From Labrenzia sp. CE80 (GTDB lineage: Bacteria > Pseudomonadota > Alphaproteobacteria > Rhizobiales > Stappiaceae): a stretch of DNA of 64,000 bases. The notes beneath the pieces are model-generated. The model was not told the origin of the DNA. It did not search any database and was given only the letters and a program-made list of their open reading frames with translations. The stretch's first letter is position 1; every line of letters begins with the position of its first letter. The stretch is from the NCBI RefSeq assembly GCF_009650605.1, contig NZ_WAJT01000001.1, forward strand, positions 1,736,001-1,800,000, written 5' to 3'. The translations under genes and the position numbers were made by a program. Below, piece after piece: positions 41,622-49,864 of the stretch.

Positions 41622-42854
41622 TCAAGTTCTATGGCCCCGTCTTTCAGCAATACGCGAAGTCAGAAAGAGCAGTCCAGTGACCAGGGCGCAATATCCACCC
41701 ATACCCATCAATTGCACGTCGTAGGAGACGTGAAAATCAATCAGAACGCCGATCAAGCCGGGTCCTGCTGCAGAGGCAAACACCATCATCGCAAAAGCCA
41801 CAGACCGGATGGCGCCGATGTGGCGTGTGCCGTAAAGCTCGGGCCACAAAGCGCCGCCGAGCGTCGCTGTAAATCCGTTGCTGATGCCCAAAAGCGCCAT
41901 GAAAACAAAGGCGGCCGCCTCGGCGTGAATGTTCGCCAGAACGATGCATGCCAGGGTCAGCGGCAAAAGCATGAAGGGCAGAACCCCTCGGGCTGAGAAC
42001 CGGTCAATCAGCACCCCCAGCGTCAGGGACGAGAGGATCGCAACCAGCGCCATGACGACAAAGGCTGCGGCAAAGAGCTCTAGCGACCAACCGCGCAAAT
42101 CGACCAGATAGACCTGATTGAAGAGAATCGCCGTTCCGATGAAGGGCGGCGCCAGGACGCCGGCGGAAACACCCCAGAACACCGGATCAAACAATGCTTC
42201 GCGCCGCGTCCATTGGCGCCCTTCCACTTTCTGACCATCGCCGTCGAGGGCTTTCGGCTGTCGGTCCTGCTTGAGCAGCCACAAAATCACCGGCAGCGCG
42301 AAAAGAAACACCAGCGCGGCCGCAGCGGCCCAACTCATGCGCCACCCCAAAAGGCCGGACGTCAGGACAAAGAGCGCAGGAAAACAGCTCTCGGACGCGG
42401 GAAAGCCGAGGCTTGCGATGGACACCGCTCTGCCCCTCTGCGCGGAAAACCATCGCCCCATGGCAGTCATCGACGTGTGGGTCATCATGCCCTGCCCGCT
42501 CAGGCGAAGGCCGAAAATCACGAAGAAAAGCATCCAGACCGAACTGACGTTTGCCATCGCAACGCAGAGACCGGTCAAGGCGAGCATCACGACGAGGGCA
42601 ACACGTTGGACGGGGAACGCGTCAACGCTGCGCCCGACCCAGGGCAGACAGATCGCCGACCCCAAGGTGGCGATCATATAAAGCAGCCCAAAATCGCCGT
42701 GGCTGAGGTCAAACTCTTCGCGCAGATGGCCCGATGAGAGCGAAATATAGAAGGTCTGGCCAAAGCCCGAAAACGTGGTCAGCAGAAACCCTGCGGCAAG
42801 CCAGCGGCTGTTGGCGCGCAGGAACGAGGCATAGGACAAGACACATCCAGACAA
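41622..42854 (-). CDS. MFS transporter
   Basis: About 410 residues with twelve hydrophobic segments; GQTFYISLSSGHLREEFDLSHGDFGLLYMIATLGSAICLPWVGRSVD is a typical first-half MFS signature. It lies upstream of gltX on the same strand (89-base gap). The start is uncertain: only TTG codons (42854, 42842) are available ahead of helix 1 and neither has a good ribosome site. Substrate unknown. Confidence 0.85.
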   Translation of the reverse strand: MSGCVLSYASFLRANSRWLAAGFLLTTFSGFGQTFYISLSSGHLREEFDLSHGDFGLLYMIATLGSAICLPWVGRSVDAFPVQRVALVVMLALTGLCVAMANVSSVWMLFFVIFGLRLSGQGMMTHTSMTAMGRWFSAQRGRAVSIASLGFPASESCFPALFVLTSGLLGWRMSWAAAAALVFLFALPVILWLLKQDRQPKALDGDGQKVEGRQWTRREALFDPVFWGVSAGVLAPPFIGTAILFNQVYLVDLRGWSLELFAAAFVVMALVAILSSLTLGVLIDRFSARGVLPFMLLPLTLACIVLANIHAEAAAFVFMALLGISNGFTATLGGALWPELYGTRHIGAIRSVAFAMMVFASAAGPGLIGVLIDFHVSYDVQLMGMGGYCALVTGLLFLTSRIAERRGHRT

Positions 42855-42969
42855 CGATTGGGGTCAGGGCCGGCAGACAACAGCTGGCCCCAAGAGATAA
42901 TTGACGTCCCACGGAGACATCCCCGTGACATTTCGTCGATTTCAGCAAAGGGGCGCCAGTCAGGCTGCC

Positions 42970-44664
42970 TCAGCTGCGATCCCGGAAACGATTGGTAATC
43001 GGGTAGCGGCGATCACGACCGAAATTCCGCTCGGTGATCTTCACGCCAGGAGGAGCCTGGCGCCGCTTGTATTCGGCAATATACAACAGATGCTCGATCC
43101 GGTGAATGAGCGCCTTGTCGTGGCCCCGCTTTTCAATTTCGCTGACCGACATCTCATGCTCGACGAGGCACGAGAGGATATCATCCAGAACATCGTAGGG
43201 CGGCAGACTGTCCTGATCGGTTTGCCCCTCGCGAAGCTCTGCAGTCGGCACCTTGGAAATGATGTTTTCCGGAATCACCACCCCTTCAGGGCCCAAAAGC
43301 CTCTCGGGCCTTATCGCGTTGCGCCAGCGGGAAAGGTGATAAACCTGCGTCTTGTAGAGGTCCTTGATCGGGTTGAAACCGCCATTCATATCCCCGTAGA
43401 GGGTCGCATAGCCGACGGACATTTCCGACTTGTTGCCCGTGGTCACCACCATCGAGCCAAACTTGTTGGAAATCGCCATCAAAATGACACCGCGGGCGCG
43501 GGACTGAAGGTTTTCCTCCGTGGTGTCCTGTTCGCAGCCGGAGAACATGGTGGCCAGAACACGGCCGAACCCTTCGACAGGCTGGGCAATCGGCACTGTA
43601 TCATGGCGAATGCCGAGGAGCCTTGCGCAGTCATCGGCGTCCGTGATGCTTTCACGCGACGTATAGCGGTATGGCAACATGATCGCATGGACCTTGTCCG
43701 CGCCAAGCGCGTCGACAGCCATCGCGGCGCAGATGGCAGAATCGATGCCGCCGGAAAGACCCAGCACAACGCCTGGAAAGCCATTTTTCAGCACGTAGTC
43801 GCGCAGCCCCAAGACACAGGCGCGCCAGTTCGCCTCATCAATTCCAGGCAGGGCGCTGACCGGGCCGTCCGTACAGACCCAGACCTCGTCGTCATTGCGA
43901 ACCCATTCAGAGATCGCAAGACTGGTGTCGAACTGAGGCATCTGAAACGCCAGGGAGCGGTCAGCCTGCAAGGCGAAAGAGCCGCCATCAAAAACGAGTT
44001 CGTCCTGTCCACCGAGCTGATTGCAATAGATCAGTGGCAATCCGCTTTCGACAACCCGCGCGACAACCACTTGCAAGCGCTCTTCGGCGCGATGGCCCCA
44101 GTAAGGCGAGGCGTTAGGAACAAGCAGGATCTCCGCGCCGGTTTCGGCAAGGCACTCGCAAACTTCGTCGTTCCAGATGTCCTCGCAGATGGGCACGCCG
44201 ATGCGAATGCCACGAAAGTCGATCGGTCCCGGCAAGGGGCCGGCTTCGAAGACGCGTTTTTCGTCGAAGACGCCATAATTCGGCAGGTCATTCTTGTAGC
44301 GGATGGCCTGCACCTCGCCGCCGTCCAAGAGGGCGACCGCGTTATAAAGCTTGCCATCCTCGTCAAGCCAGGGCGTTCCCACCAACATCGCCGGACCAGC
44401 GTCACCTGTCTCAGATGCCAGAGCATCGACGGCCTTCATGCAATGGCTGACAAAGGCATGCTTCAAGACCAGATCTTCGGTTGGGTAACCCGCAATGGCG
44501 AGTTCGGGATAAAGCACCAGATCGGCGCCCAGACCGGCAGCCTCCTGTCGTGCCGCGCGGATCAGCTCGGCGTTACCGGCAACGTCGCCGACGGTCGGAT
44601 TGAGCTGCGCAACAGCAAGGCGGAAACGTCCATCGAGGGCGGCAGGCTTGGATGTGCTGGTCAT
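42970..44664 (-). CDS. nadE: Glutamine-dependent NAD+ synthetase
   Basis: A 564-residue two-domain enzyme for the last step of NAD synthesis. The N-terminal nitrilase-type glutaminase (residues ~15-260) shows Glu in LYPELAIAGYPTED, Lys in RYKNDLPNYGVFDE and Cys in GVPICEDIWND. The C-terminal synthetase has the ATP loop LSGGIDSAICAAMAVDALG and YADMNGGFNPIKDLYKT-like residues. Full length. It is followed 115 bases on by the MFS gene. Confidence 0.95.
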   Translation of the reverse strand: MTSTSKPAALDGRFRLAVAQLNPTVGDVAGNAELIRAARQEAAGLGADLVLYPELAIAGYPTEDLVLKHAFVSHCMKAVDALASETGDAGPAMLVGTPWLDEDGKLYNAVALLDGGEVQAIRYKNDLPNYGVFDEKRVFEAGPLPGPIDFRGIRIGVPICEDIWNDEVCECLAETGAEILLVPNASPYWGHRAEERLQVVVARVVESGLPLIYCNQLGGQDELVFDGGSFALQADRSLAFQMPQFDTSLAISEWVRNDDEVWVCTDGPVSALPGIDEANWRACVLGLRDYVLKNGFPGVVLGLSGGIDSAICAAMAVDALGADKVHAIMLPYRYTSRESITDADDCARLLGIRHDTVPIAQPVEGFGRVLATMFSGCEQDTTEENLQSRARGVILMAISNKFGSMVVTTGNKSEMSVGYATLYGDMNGGFNPIKDLYKTQVYHLSRWRNAIRPERLLGPEGVVIPENIISKVPTAELREGQTDQDSLPPYDVLDDILSCLVEHEMSVSEIEKRGHDKALIHRIEHLLYIAEYKRRQAPPGVKITERNFGRDRRYPITNRFRDRS

Positions 44665-44700
44665 AGGGCTGATTTAACCCGGCTTTTATGCCGTGGCAAT

Positions 44701-45240
44701 CTAAAGCAGCGCCATGGAATGAGGATCTTTCGTCACTCTTGCGGACCCAACTGCAGCCTTTGTGCCTTGCGCTGCAGCACCCGGCCTCTTCGGCGCTGCA
44801 GCAGCCTGGCCATAAACGCCTTTGCAGCGCCCATGTAATTCCTGTTTTTGCAAGATATCACCGATCCGGTCGAAGAGAATCGCAGGAGAGACCGGTTTCG
44901 CAATAAAGCCGTGCACACCGAGCTTCATCGCTTCCAGAATGGTCGCTTTTTGTGAATGCGCGCTGACGACGACGACCGGTATCGTGCTGATAAATTTGTC
45001 CTTGTCGGATCGGAGAATCTTGATGAAATCTGCACCACTTACAGGGGCCATCGCCCAATCCACCAGAACGAAGTCGGGCGTCCGGTCCAGCACGATTTCG
45101 AGACCATCGGCACCATCTGACGCCTCGTAGATCTGACGTACGCCGAAGCCGCTCAGCACCGAGCGCAGGATGCTTCGCATGTGAATATTGTCTTCAATCA
45201 CAAGAAAAGACGTTTGAGACAGATCCCAAGCCCTGTTCAT
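44701..45240 (-). CDS. Single-domain response regulator (CheY-like) with low-complexity tail
   Basis: 179 residues. The receiver domain (1-130) has the acidic pair in LVIEDN, phospho-acceptor Asp in FVLVDWAMAPVSG, the Thr/Ser position in VVVSAHS and Lys in FIAKPVSP. The final ~45 residues are Ala/Lys-rich and have no recognisable output domain. No histidine kinase is adjacent, so it is an orphan that probably acts by protein contact. Confidence 0.9.
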   Translation of the reverse strand: MNRAWDLSQTSFLVIEDNIHMRSILRSVLSGFGVRQIYEASDGADGLEIVLDRTPDFVLVDWAMAPVSGADFIKILRSDKDKFISTIPVVVVSAHSQKATILEAMKLGVHGFIAKPVSPAILFDRIGDILQKQELHGRCKGVYGQAAAAPKRPGAAAQGTKAAVGSARVTKDPHSMALL

Positions 45241-45359
45241 GCTACGTAGCCCCCACGTTGCAACCCACGTGCGAGATATGCGCCCCTTGCGTTAAAACGC
45301 GATTACCAAATTTATCGATAGTTGGACGCATCGGGAAAAATACGGAAATAATTAGACAC

Positions 45360-45392
45360 AAAAAAACGGAGCGGCCGCAGCCACCCCGTTTT
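45360..45392 (-). terminator. Intrinsic terminator of the DAHP synthase gene
   Basis: Hairpin AAAACGG...CCGTTTT with inner GGC/GCC pairs and two mismatches, followed on the minus strand by seven T; 44 bases past the DAHP synthase stop. Confidence 0.8.
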
Positions 45393-45435
45393 AAATCGTC
45401 AAATCGCTGTTTTTCAGCGGTTTAAATCATCATCA

Positions 45436-46818
45436 TCAACCGTTGACGGCGATCAGGTCTTCGTGACGGCCTTCGCGTTCAGTCTTGAGGTTTTCCGCAA
45501 TCAGGAAAGCCAGTTCAAGCGCCTGATCGGCGTTCAAACGCGGATCACAATGCGTGTGATAACGGTCACCCAATTGGTCCGCAGTCAGCGCGTGGGCACC
45601 ACCGGTGCACTCGGTGACATTGCGGCCGGTCATTTCGACGTGGATGCCACCAGCATGGGTGCCTTCGGCACGATGGACTGCAAAGAAGGATTCAACCTCC
45701 TTCAAAATCTGATCGAATGGACGGGTCTTGTAGCCGCCAGCGGAGATGGTGTTGCCATGCATCGGGTCGCAGGACCAGATAACAGACTTTCCTTCCCGTT
45801 CCACGGCACGCACCAGCTGCGGCAGATGATCGAAGACCTTGTCTGCGCCGAAGCGGCAAATCAGGGTCAGACGGCCCGGTTCATTGTCCGGGTTCAAAAT
45901 GTCGATCAGCTCAATCAGGCCTTCCGGCGTCATGGACGGACCACACTTCAGGCCGATCGGGTTCTCGATGCCCCGGAAGAACTCCACATGCGCATGATCA
46001 GGCTGACGTGTGCGATCGCCGATCCAGAGCATGTGACCGGATGTGGCATACCAATCGCCGGACGTGCTGTCGACGCGCGTCAGGGATTCTTCATAACCAA
46101 GCAGAAGGGCCTCATGGCTCGTGAAGAAATCGGTCGAGCGCAACTGAGGAACCGAGGTGGAGTCGATGCCGCAAGCGCGCATGAAAGCGAGCGCTTCGGT
46201 AATCCGGTCCGCCAGTTCCTTGTAACGATGCCCCTGCGGGCTGTCGGAGATGAAACCGACCATCCACTGATGCACCTGATCGAGGTTCGCGAACCCGCCC
46301 TGGGCGAAAGCACGCAGCAGGTTCAGTGTTGCCGCTGACTGACGATAAGCCATGCTCAGACGGTTAGGATCCGGAATACGGCTTTCCGAGGAGAAGGCGA
46401 TGTCGTTGATGATGTCACCGCGGTAGCTGGGCAGCTCTACGCCATCCTTGGTTTCCGTGTTGGAAGACCGAGGCTTTGCGAACTGACCGGCGATGCGGCC
46501 GACCTTTACGACCGGCTGGCTCGCCGCATAGGTGAGCACGACTGCCATCTGCAGGAAGACACGGAAAAAGTCGCGAATGTGATCGGGATGATGCTCTGCA
46601 AAGCTCTCCGCACAATCACCACCTTGTAGCAGGAAACCCTTTCCAGCCGCGACATCAGCAAGTTGGCGCTTCAGATCACGCGCCTCACCTGCAAAAACCA
46701 GCGGCGGATAGGTCGACAGACGTTCTTCAACGTCAGCCAGGGCCTTTTCATCGGGATATTCCGGAACCTGCAAGATCGGCTTGGATCTCCAGCTGTCCGG
46801 TGTCCACTTCTCCGCCAT
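45436..46818 (-). CDS. aroG: Class II 3-deoxy-7-phosphoheptulonate (DAHP) synthase
   Basis: A 460-residue plant-type (class II) DAHP synthase, first enzyme of the shikimate pathway, joining PEP and erythrose 4-phosphate. Metal Cys and family signature in GKGFLLQGGDCAESFAEHH; VVKVGRIAGQFAKPRS binds PEP; further metal ligands in WSCDPMHGNT and THCDPRLN. AGGAG precedes the ATG by 9 bases. Stands alone with its own terminator. No attenuator-like leader was seen in the ~190 bases upstream. Confidence 0.95.
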   Translation of the reverse strand: MAEKWTPDSWRSKPILQVPEYPDEKALADVEERLSTYPPLVFAGEARDLKRQLADVAAGKGFLLQGGDCAESFAEHHPDHIRDFFRVFLQMAVVLTYAASQPVVKVGRIAGQFAKPRSSNTETKDGVELPSYRGDIINDIAFSSESRIPDPNRLSMAYRQSAATLNLLRAFAQGGFANLDQVHQWMVGFISDSPQGHRYKELADRITEALAFMRACGIDSTSVPQLRSTDFFTSHEALLLGYEESLTRVDSTSGDWYATSGHMLWIGDRTRQPDHAHVEFFRGIENPIGLKCGPSMTPEGLIELIDILNPDNEPGRLTLICRFGADKVFDHLPQLVRAVEREGKSVIWSCDPMHGNTISAGGYKTRPFDQILKEVESFFAVHRAEGTHAGGIHVEMTGRNVTECTGGAHALTADQLGDRYHTHCDPRLNADQALELAFLIAENLKTEREGRHEDLIAVNG

Positions 46819-46956
46819 TTCAACTACTCCTGAAACGGGACCGGGCGTCCCAAAATAACATTTCTCGCCATGCCCGGATAATTTTCTTTCACGCAGTGCC
46901 CCTCAAGTAGAGCAAACGTGCGGCCTTATACACGGCTCTTCCATTCAAGACCACAG

Positions 46957-46989
46957 GCTGGCACTTTAAAAATGCCAGCAATTGCCAGC
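46957..46989. promoter_or_regulatory. Inverted and direct TGCCAGC repeats upstream of the VIT-family gene
   Basis: GCTGGCA (46957-46963), 9-base spacer, TGCCAGC (46973-46979), then a further TGCCAGC (46983-46989), just upstream of the transporter start. Could be an operator or a 5' UTR hairpin; no known regulator is matched. Confidence 0.4.
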
Positions 46990-47012
46990 CAATTTCATGA
47001 AAGATCTTGTTG

Positions 47013-47735
47013 ATGCCTCTAGAGCACAGCCACGCCCCCCAAGACATCGCTCAACGGCTCAACGCGGGACCCAAGATCAACTACCTGAGAGACTGGGTCT
47101 ATGGCGGTATAGATGGTGCAGTGACGACCTTTGCCATCGTCGCGGGGTCACTCGGAGCCAATCTGTCTCCAGCGATCGTCCTCATTCTCGGACTCGCCAA
47201 CCTGCTGGCGGACGGGTTCTCCATGGCAGCTGCGAATTACTCCGGCACCAAGTCGGAAGAAGATGATTATGTGCGGCTTGAAGGCATCGAAGAAAAACAC
47301 ATCCGTCTCGCGCCCGAGGGCGAGCGTGAAGAAATCCGCCAGATCTTCAAGGCGAAGGGCTATGAGGGAGAAGAACTGGATACCCTTGTCTCCATCATTA
47401 CCTCGCGCCGCCAGACCTGGATCGAGACCATGATGCAGGAAGAATACGGCATGGCAGCCGTGCAGCGCTCCGCCCTAAGAGCGGCCCTGTCCACATTCGC
47501 AGCGTTTGTGGTCTGCGGCAGCCTGCCTCTGGTACCGTTTGTCTTCGGCTTATCTGCCTCCGGGACGATCACCACAGTCATGACGGCCTGCGCCTTTTTC
47601 CTGATCGGCTCAATCAAGGCGCGCTGGTCCACCCGGAACTGGATTTTCTCAGGCCTGGAAACCACCGCCATCGGCATGGCGGCCGCCGGCATCGCCTGGA
47701 TCGTCGGATATCTACTGCATGGGCTCATTGCCTAG
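47013..47735 (+). CDS. VIT1/CCC1-family iron/manganese transporter
   Basis: A 240-residue membrane protein. Helix 1 carries the family signature YGGIDGAVTTFAIVAGSLGANLS, helix 2 LILGLANLLADGFSMAAANYSGTKSEED, followed by a charged cytoplasmic stretch (residues ~85-150) with Glu-rich metal-binding potential, and three more helices. Homologues move Fe2+ or Mn2+ out of the cytosol. The ATG at 47013 is chosen; two TTG codons just before it are in frame. Stand-alone gene. Confidence 0.9.
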   Translation: MPLEHSHAPQDIAQRLNAGPKINYLRDWVYGGIDGAVTTFAIVAGSLGANLSPAIVLILGLANLLADGFSMAAANYSGTKSEEDDYVRLEGIEEKHIRLAPEGEREEIRQIFKAKGYEGEELDTLVSIITSRRQTWIETMMQEEYGMAAVQRSALRAALSTFAAFVVCGSLPLVPFVFGLSASGTITTVMTACAFFLIGSIKARWSTRNWIFSGLETTAIGMAAAGIAWIVGYLLHGLIA

Positions 47736-47861
47736 CTCACTGCCAGAACCGGCTGCGCTGACTAGACTGTGTTCAAGTCAGGTAAAAAAGCGAGCGGGAG
47801 GCGCTTAAAGCAGTCGTTGCAGACCCTGTCGAAGAGACCTCGCCACAACCGAGCCGGAGGT

Positions 47862-48464
47862 TCACCCCTCTGCCAGAAAAGTCACCTTCTGATCGGCAAG
47901 GTGATCGTCAATCATTTCCTGCACCTCAGGCTGCAGCAATACGGCGCGCGGATAGACGGGTGCGTTGCGATCGGCGAGGATCGGAACATGCCAGCCTCTG
48001 GTCGTTTCGATGAAATGACGAATGCCTTCTTCGCCCCAAAACGCGTGGAAGCCTGCCAGGACACAGTCCACATAACTTTGCAGGATCGGATTTTCGGCGC
48101 AGCCCCAACCGTAATGCTCCGGCTTTGATTGATACAGGAACATGGCCTCATCACCGGGCTTTCCTTCCGCATCACAGCGGAAAGCGCTGCCAACGCCATC
48201 AATACGATGATAGCGCCCTTCGCGCTTGTCGAGTTTTTCAAGACCCGCCTTGGGTTCGCGCGCGCTGACGCCCCTGATGGAGGTCGTCGCCTCTGGAGCC
48301 ACGCTGAGCGCACAAACGCCCTGCCCCTGCATATTGGCACCCCGGATCCGCCACTCGCGCACCCAGCCCGTCAGCGTTCCAGGTTGAACCACTGTGGCAG
48401 AACCAAGCGTTGCCACATTGACGAGAGAGCCGTAGCCGAAATAGGTAATGGTCATAAGCTTCAT
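47862..48464 (-). CDS. Gamma-glutamylcyclotransferase-fold protein
   Basis: A 200-residue GGCT/AIG2-like protein. The substrate-binding loop is TYFGYGSLVN at the N-terminus and the catalytic Glu is in LDKREGRYHRI. Members split gamma-glutamyl peptides to 5-oxoproline. The ATG at 48464 has AGGG 8 bases upstream; a TTG-led extension upstream would run into the divergent gene. The start is 49 bases from that of a class V PLP enzyme, suggesting joint control and perhaps a shared gamma-glutamyl-sulfur pathway (inference). Confidence 0.87.
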   Translation of the reverse strand: MKLMTITYFGYGSLVNVATLGSATVVQPGTLTGWVREWRIRGANMQGQGVCALSVAPEATTSIRGVSAREPKAGLEKLDKREGRYHRIDGVGSAFRCDAEGKPGDEAMFLYQSKPEHYGWGCAENPILQSYVDCVLAGFHAFWGEEGIRHFIETTRGWHVPILADRNAPVYPRAVLLQPEVQEMIDDHLADQKVTFLAEG

Positions 48465-48513
48465 GTAGTTACCCTGCGAGCGCTCGTAAAGCCTCCCGCC
48501 CAAGGACTGCCCC

Positions 48514-49704
48514 ATGCCAGCTGATCTGGATTTGAATGCCGATGACATCGCTTTGCTGCGCCGGGACACCCCTGGCTGCGCCAACCGGATCCACTTCAAC
48601 AATGCGGGCACAGGGCTCGCCCCCCTGCCCGTTCTCAATGCGGTCAAGCAGCACCTGGACCTTGAGGCCGAGATTGGCGGCTATGAAGCGCATAGCGTTA
48701 ACATCGGTGCGCATGAAGCGTTTTACACCAACACCGCTGCGCTCCTGAACGCAGACAAGTCCGAGATCGCGTTTATCGAGAACGCCACCCGTGCCTGGGA
48801 CATGGCATTCTATGGCATCGATTTCAGACCGGGTGACAGGGTCATCACCGGACGCGCCGAATATGTCTCCAATTTCGTTGCGCTGCTTCAGATGAAAAAG
48901 CGTGCCGACATCGAGATCGACCTGATCGAAGACGACGAGCATGGTCAGATTGACCTAAAGGCGCTAGAGGCTGCAATCACGCCGAAAACGCGCCTGATCG
49001 CCCTCACCCATATTCCGACCTTCGGCGGGCTCATCAATCCGGCTGAGGCAGTTGGTGAAATCGCCACCCGGCACAAGCTTCTTTATCTTCTCGATGCGTG
49101 CCAGTCGGCCGGACAGGTTCCGCTCGACGTCAAGGCGATCGGTTGCCATATGCTGTCTGGTACGGGACGGAAATATTTGCGCGGGCCACGCGGCACCGGT
49201 TTCCTCTATGTCAGCGATGCCATTCTCGACCAACTCGAACCGCCATTTGTGGATCTGGAGGCAACCTCATGGACGGGGCCGGACAGTTATGTGCTTAAGC
49301 CGGATGCAAAGCGTTTCGAAAACTGGGAACGGTATTTTGCAGGCCAGATCGGCCTTGGCGTCGCCGTTGGTTATGCGCTCGGTTTTGGCATAGACCGTCT
49401 TTCCCGCCGGACCATAGATCTGGGCGCGACCCTACGCAAAAGCCTTTCGGAACAGCCCGGGATACAGGTTCATGACAAGGGCCTGAAAAAGGGCGGTATC
49501 GTAACCTTCCTGGTCGAGGGAGAAGATCCCGTGCGCACCAAGGCAAAGCTCGCAGAAGCTGACATCAATGTGTCTGTCTCGAATGCAACGTCGGCGCAGA
49601 TCGACCTGCCCACTCGCAATCTTTCCGCTTTGGTGCGCGCGTCCGTTCATGCGTTCAACACTGACGAAGAAATAGAAACGCTGCTCCGCGTTCTTGGAAA
49701 ATAA
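48514..49704 (+). CDS. Class V aminotransferase-fold PLP enzyme (EgtE/isopenicillin-epimerase-like)
   Basis: A 396-residue fold-type I PLP enzyme. IHFNNAGTGLAP is the N-terminal signature, DACQSAGQVPLDV holds the PLP Asp, and the Schiff-base Lys is in SGTGRKYLRGPRGTGFLYV. It resembles cysteine-desulfurase-like, ergothioneine EgtE-like and isopenicillin N epimerase-like proteins; none can be chosen from sequence alone. AAGGA lies 7 bases before the ATG. Divergent partner is a gamma-glutamylcyclotransferase. Confidence 0.88.
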   Translation: MPADLDLNADDIALLRRDTPGCANRIHFNNAGTGLAPLPVLNAVKQHLDLEAEIGGYEAHSVNIGAHEAFYTNTAALLNADKSEIAFIENATRAWDMAFYGIDFRPGDRVITGRAEYVSNFVALLQMKKRADIEIDLIEDDEHGQIDLKALEAAITPKTRLIALTHIPTFGGLINPAEAVGEIATRHKLLYLLDACQSAGQVPLDVKAIGCHMLSGTGRKYLRGPRGTGFLYVSDAILDQLEPPFVDLEATSWTGPDSYVLKPDAKRFENWERYFAGQIGLGVAVGYALGFGIDRLSRRTIDLGATLRKSLSEQPGIQVHDKGLKKGGIVTFLVEGEDPVRTKAKLAEADINVSVSNATSAQIDLPTRNLSALVRASVHAFNTDEEIETLLRVLGK

Positions 49705-49864
49705 CCTTCGCCGTATTTCGGTCGAAGGCGCAAAATATTGCCCCAGCGTCTTCCATGAATTATTGCATTTTTCTCTTGTTTCGAAGAAACCCAGCACCTC
49801 GCATTAACCCCTCGCTGCTATATGTCGGCACAGAGACTTCGATCAAGGACCAGGATGGACCTTA

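Noticed and set aside
42901..44838. 645-codon open frame on the plus strand
   Set aside because: It lies antisense to nadE, whose motifs are complete; the translated frame has no family resemblance. It arises from GC-rich codon bias.
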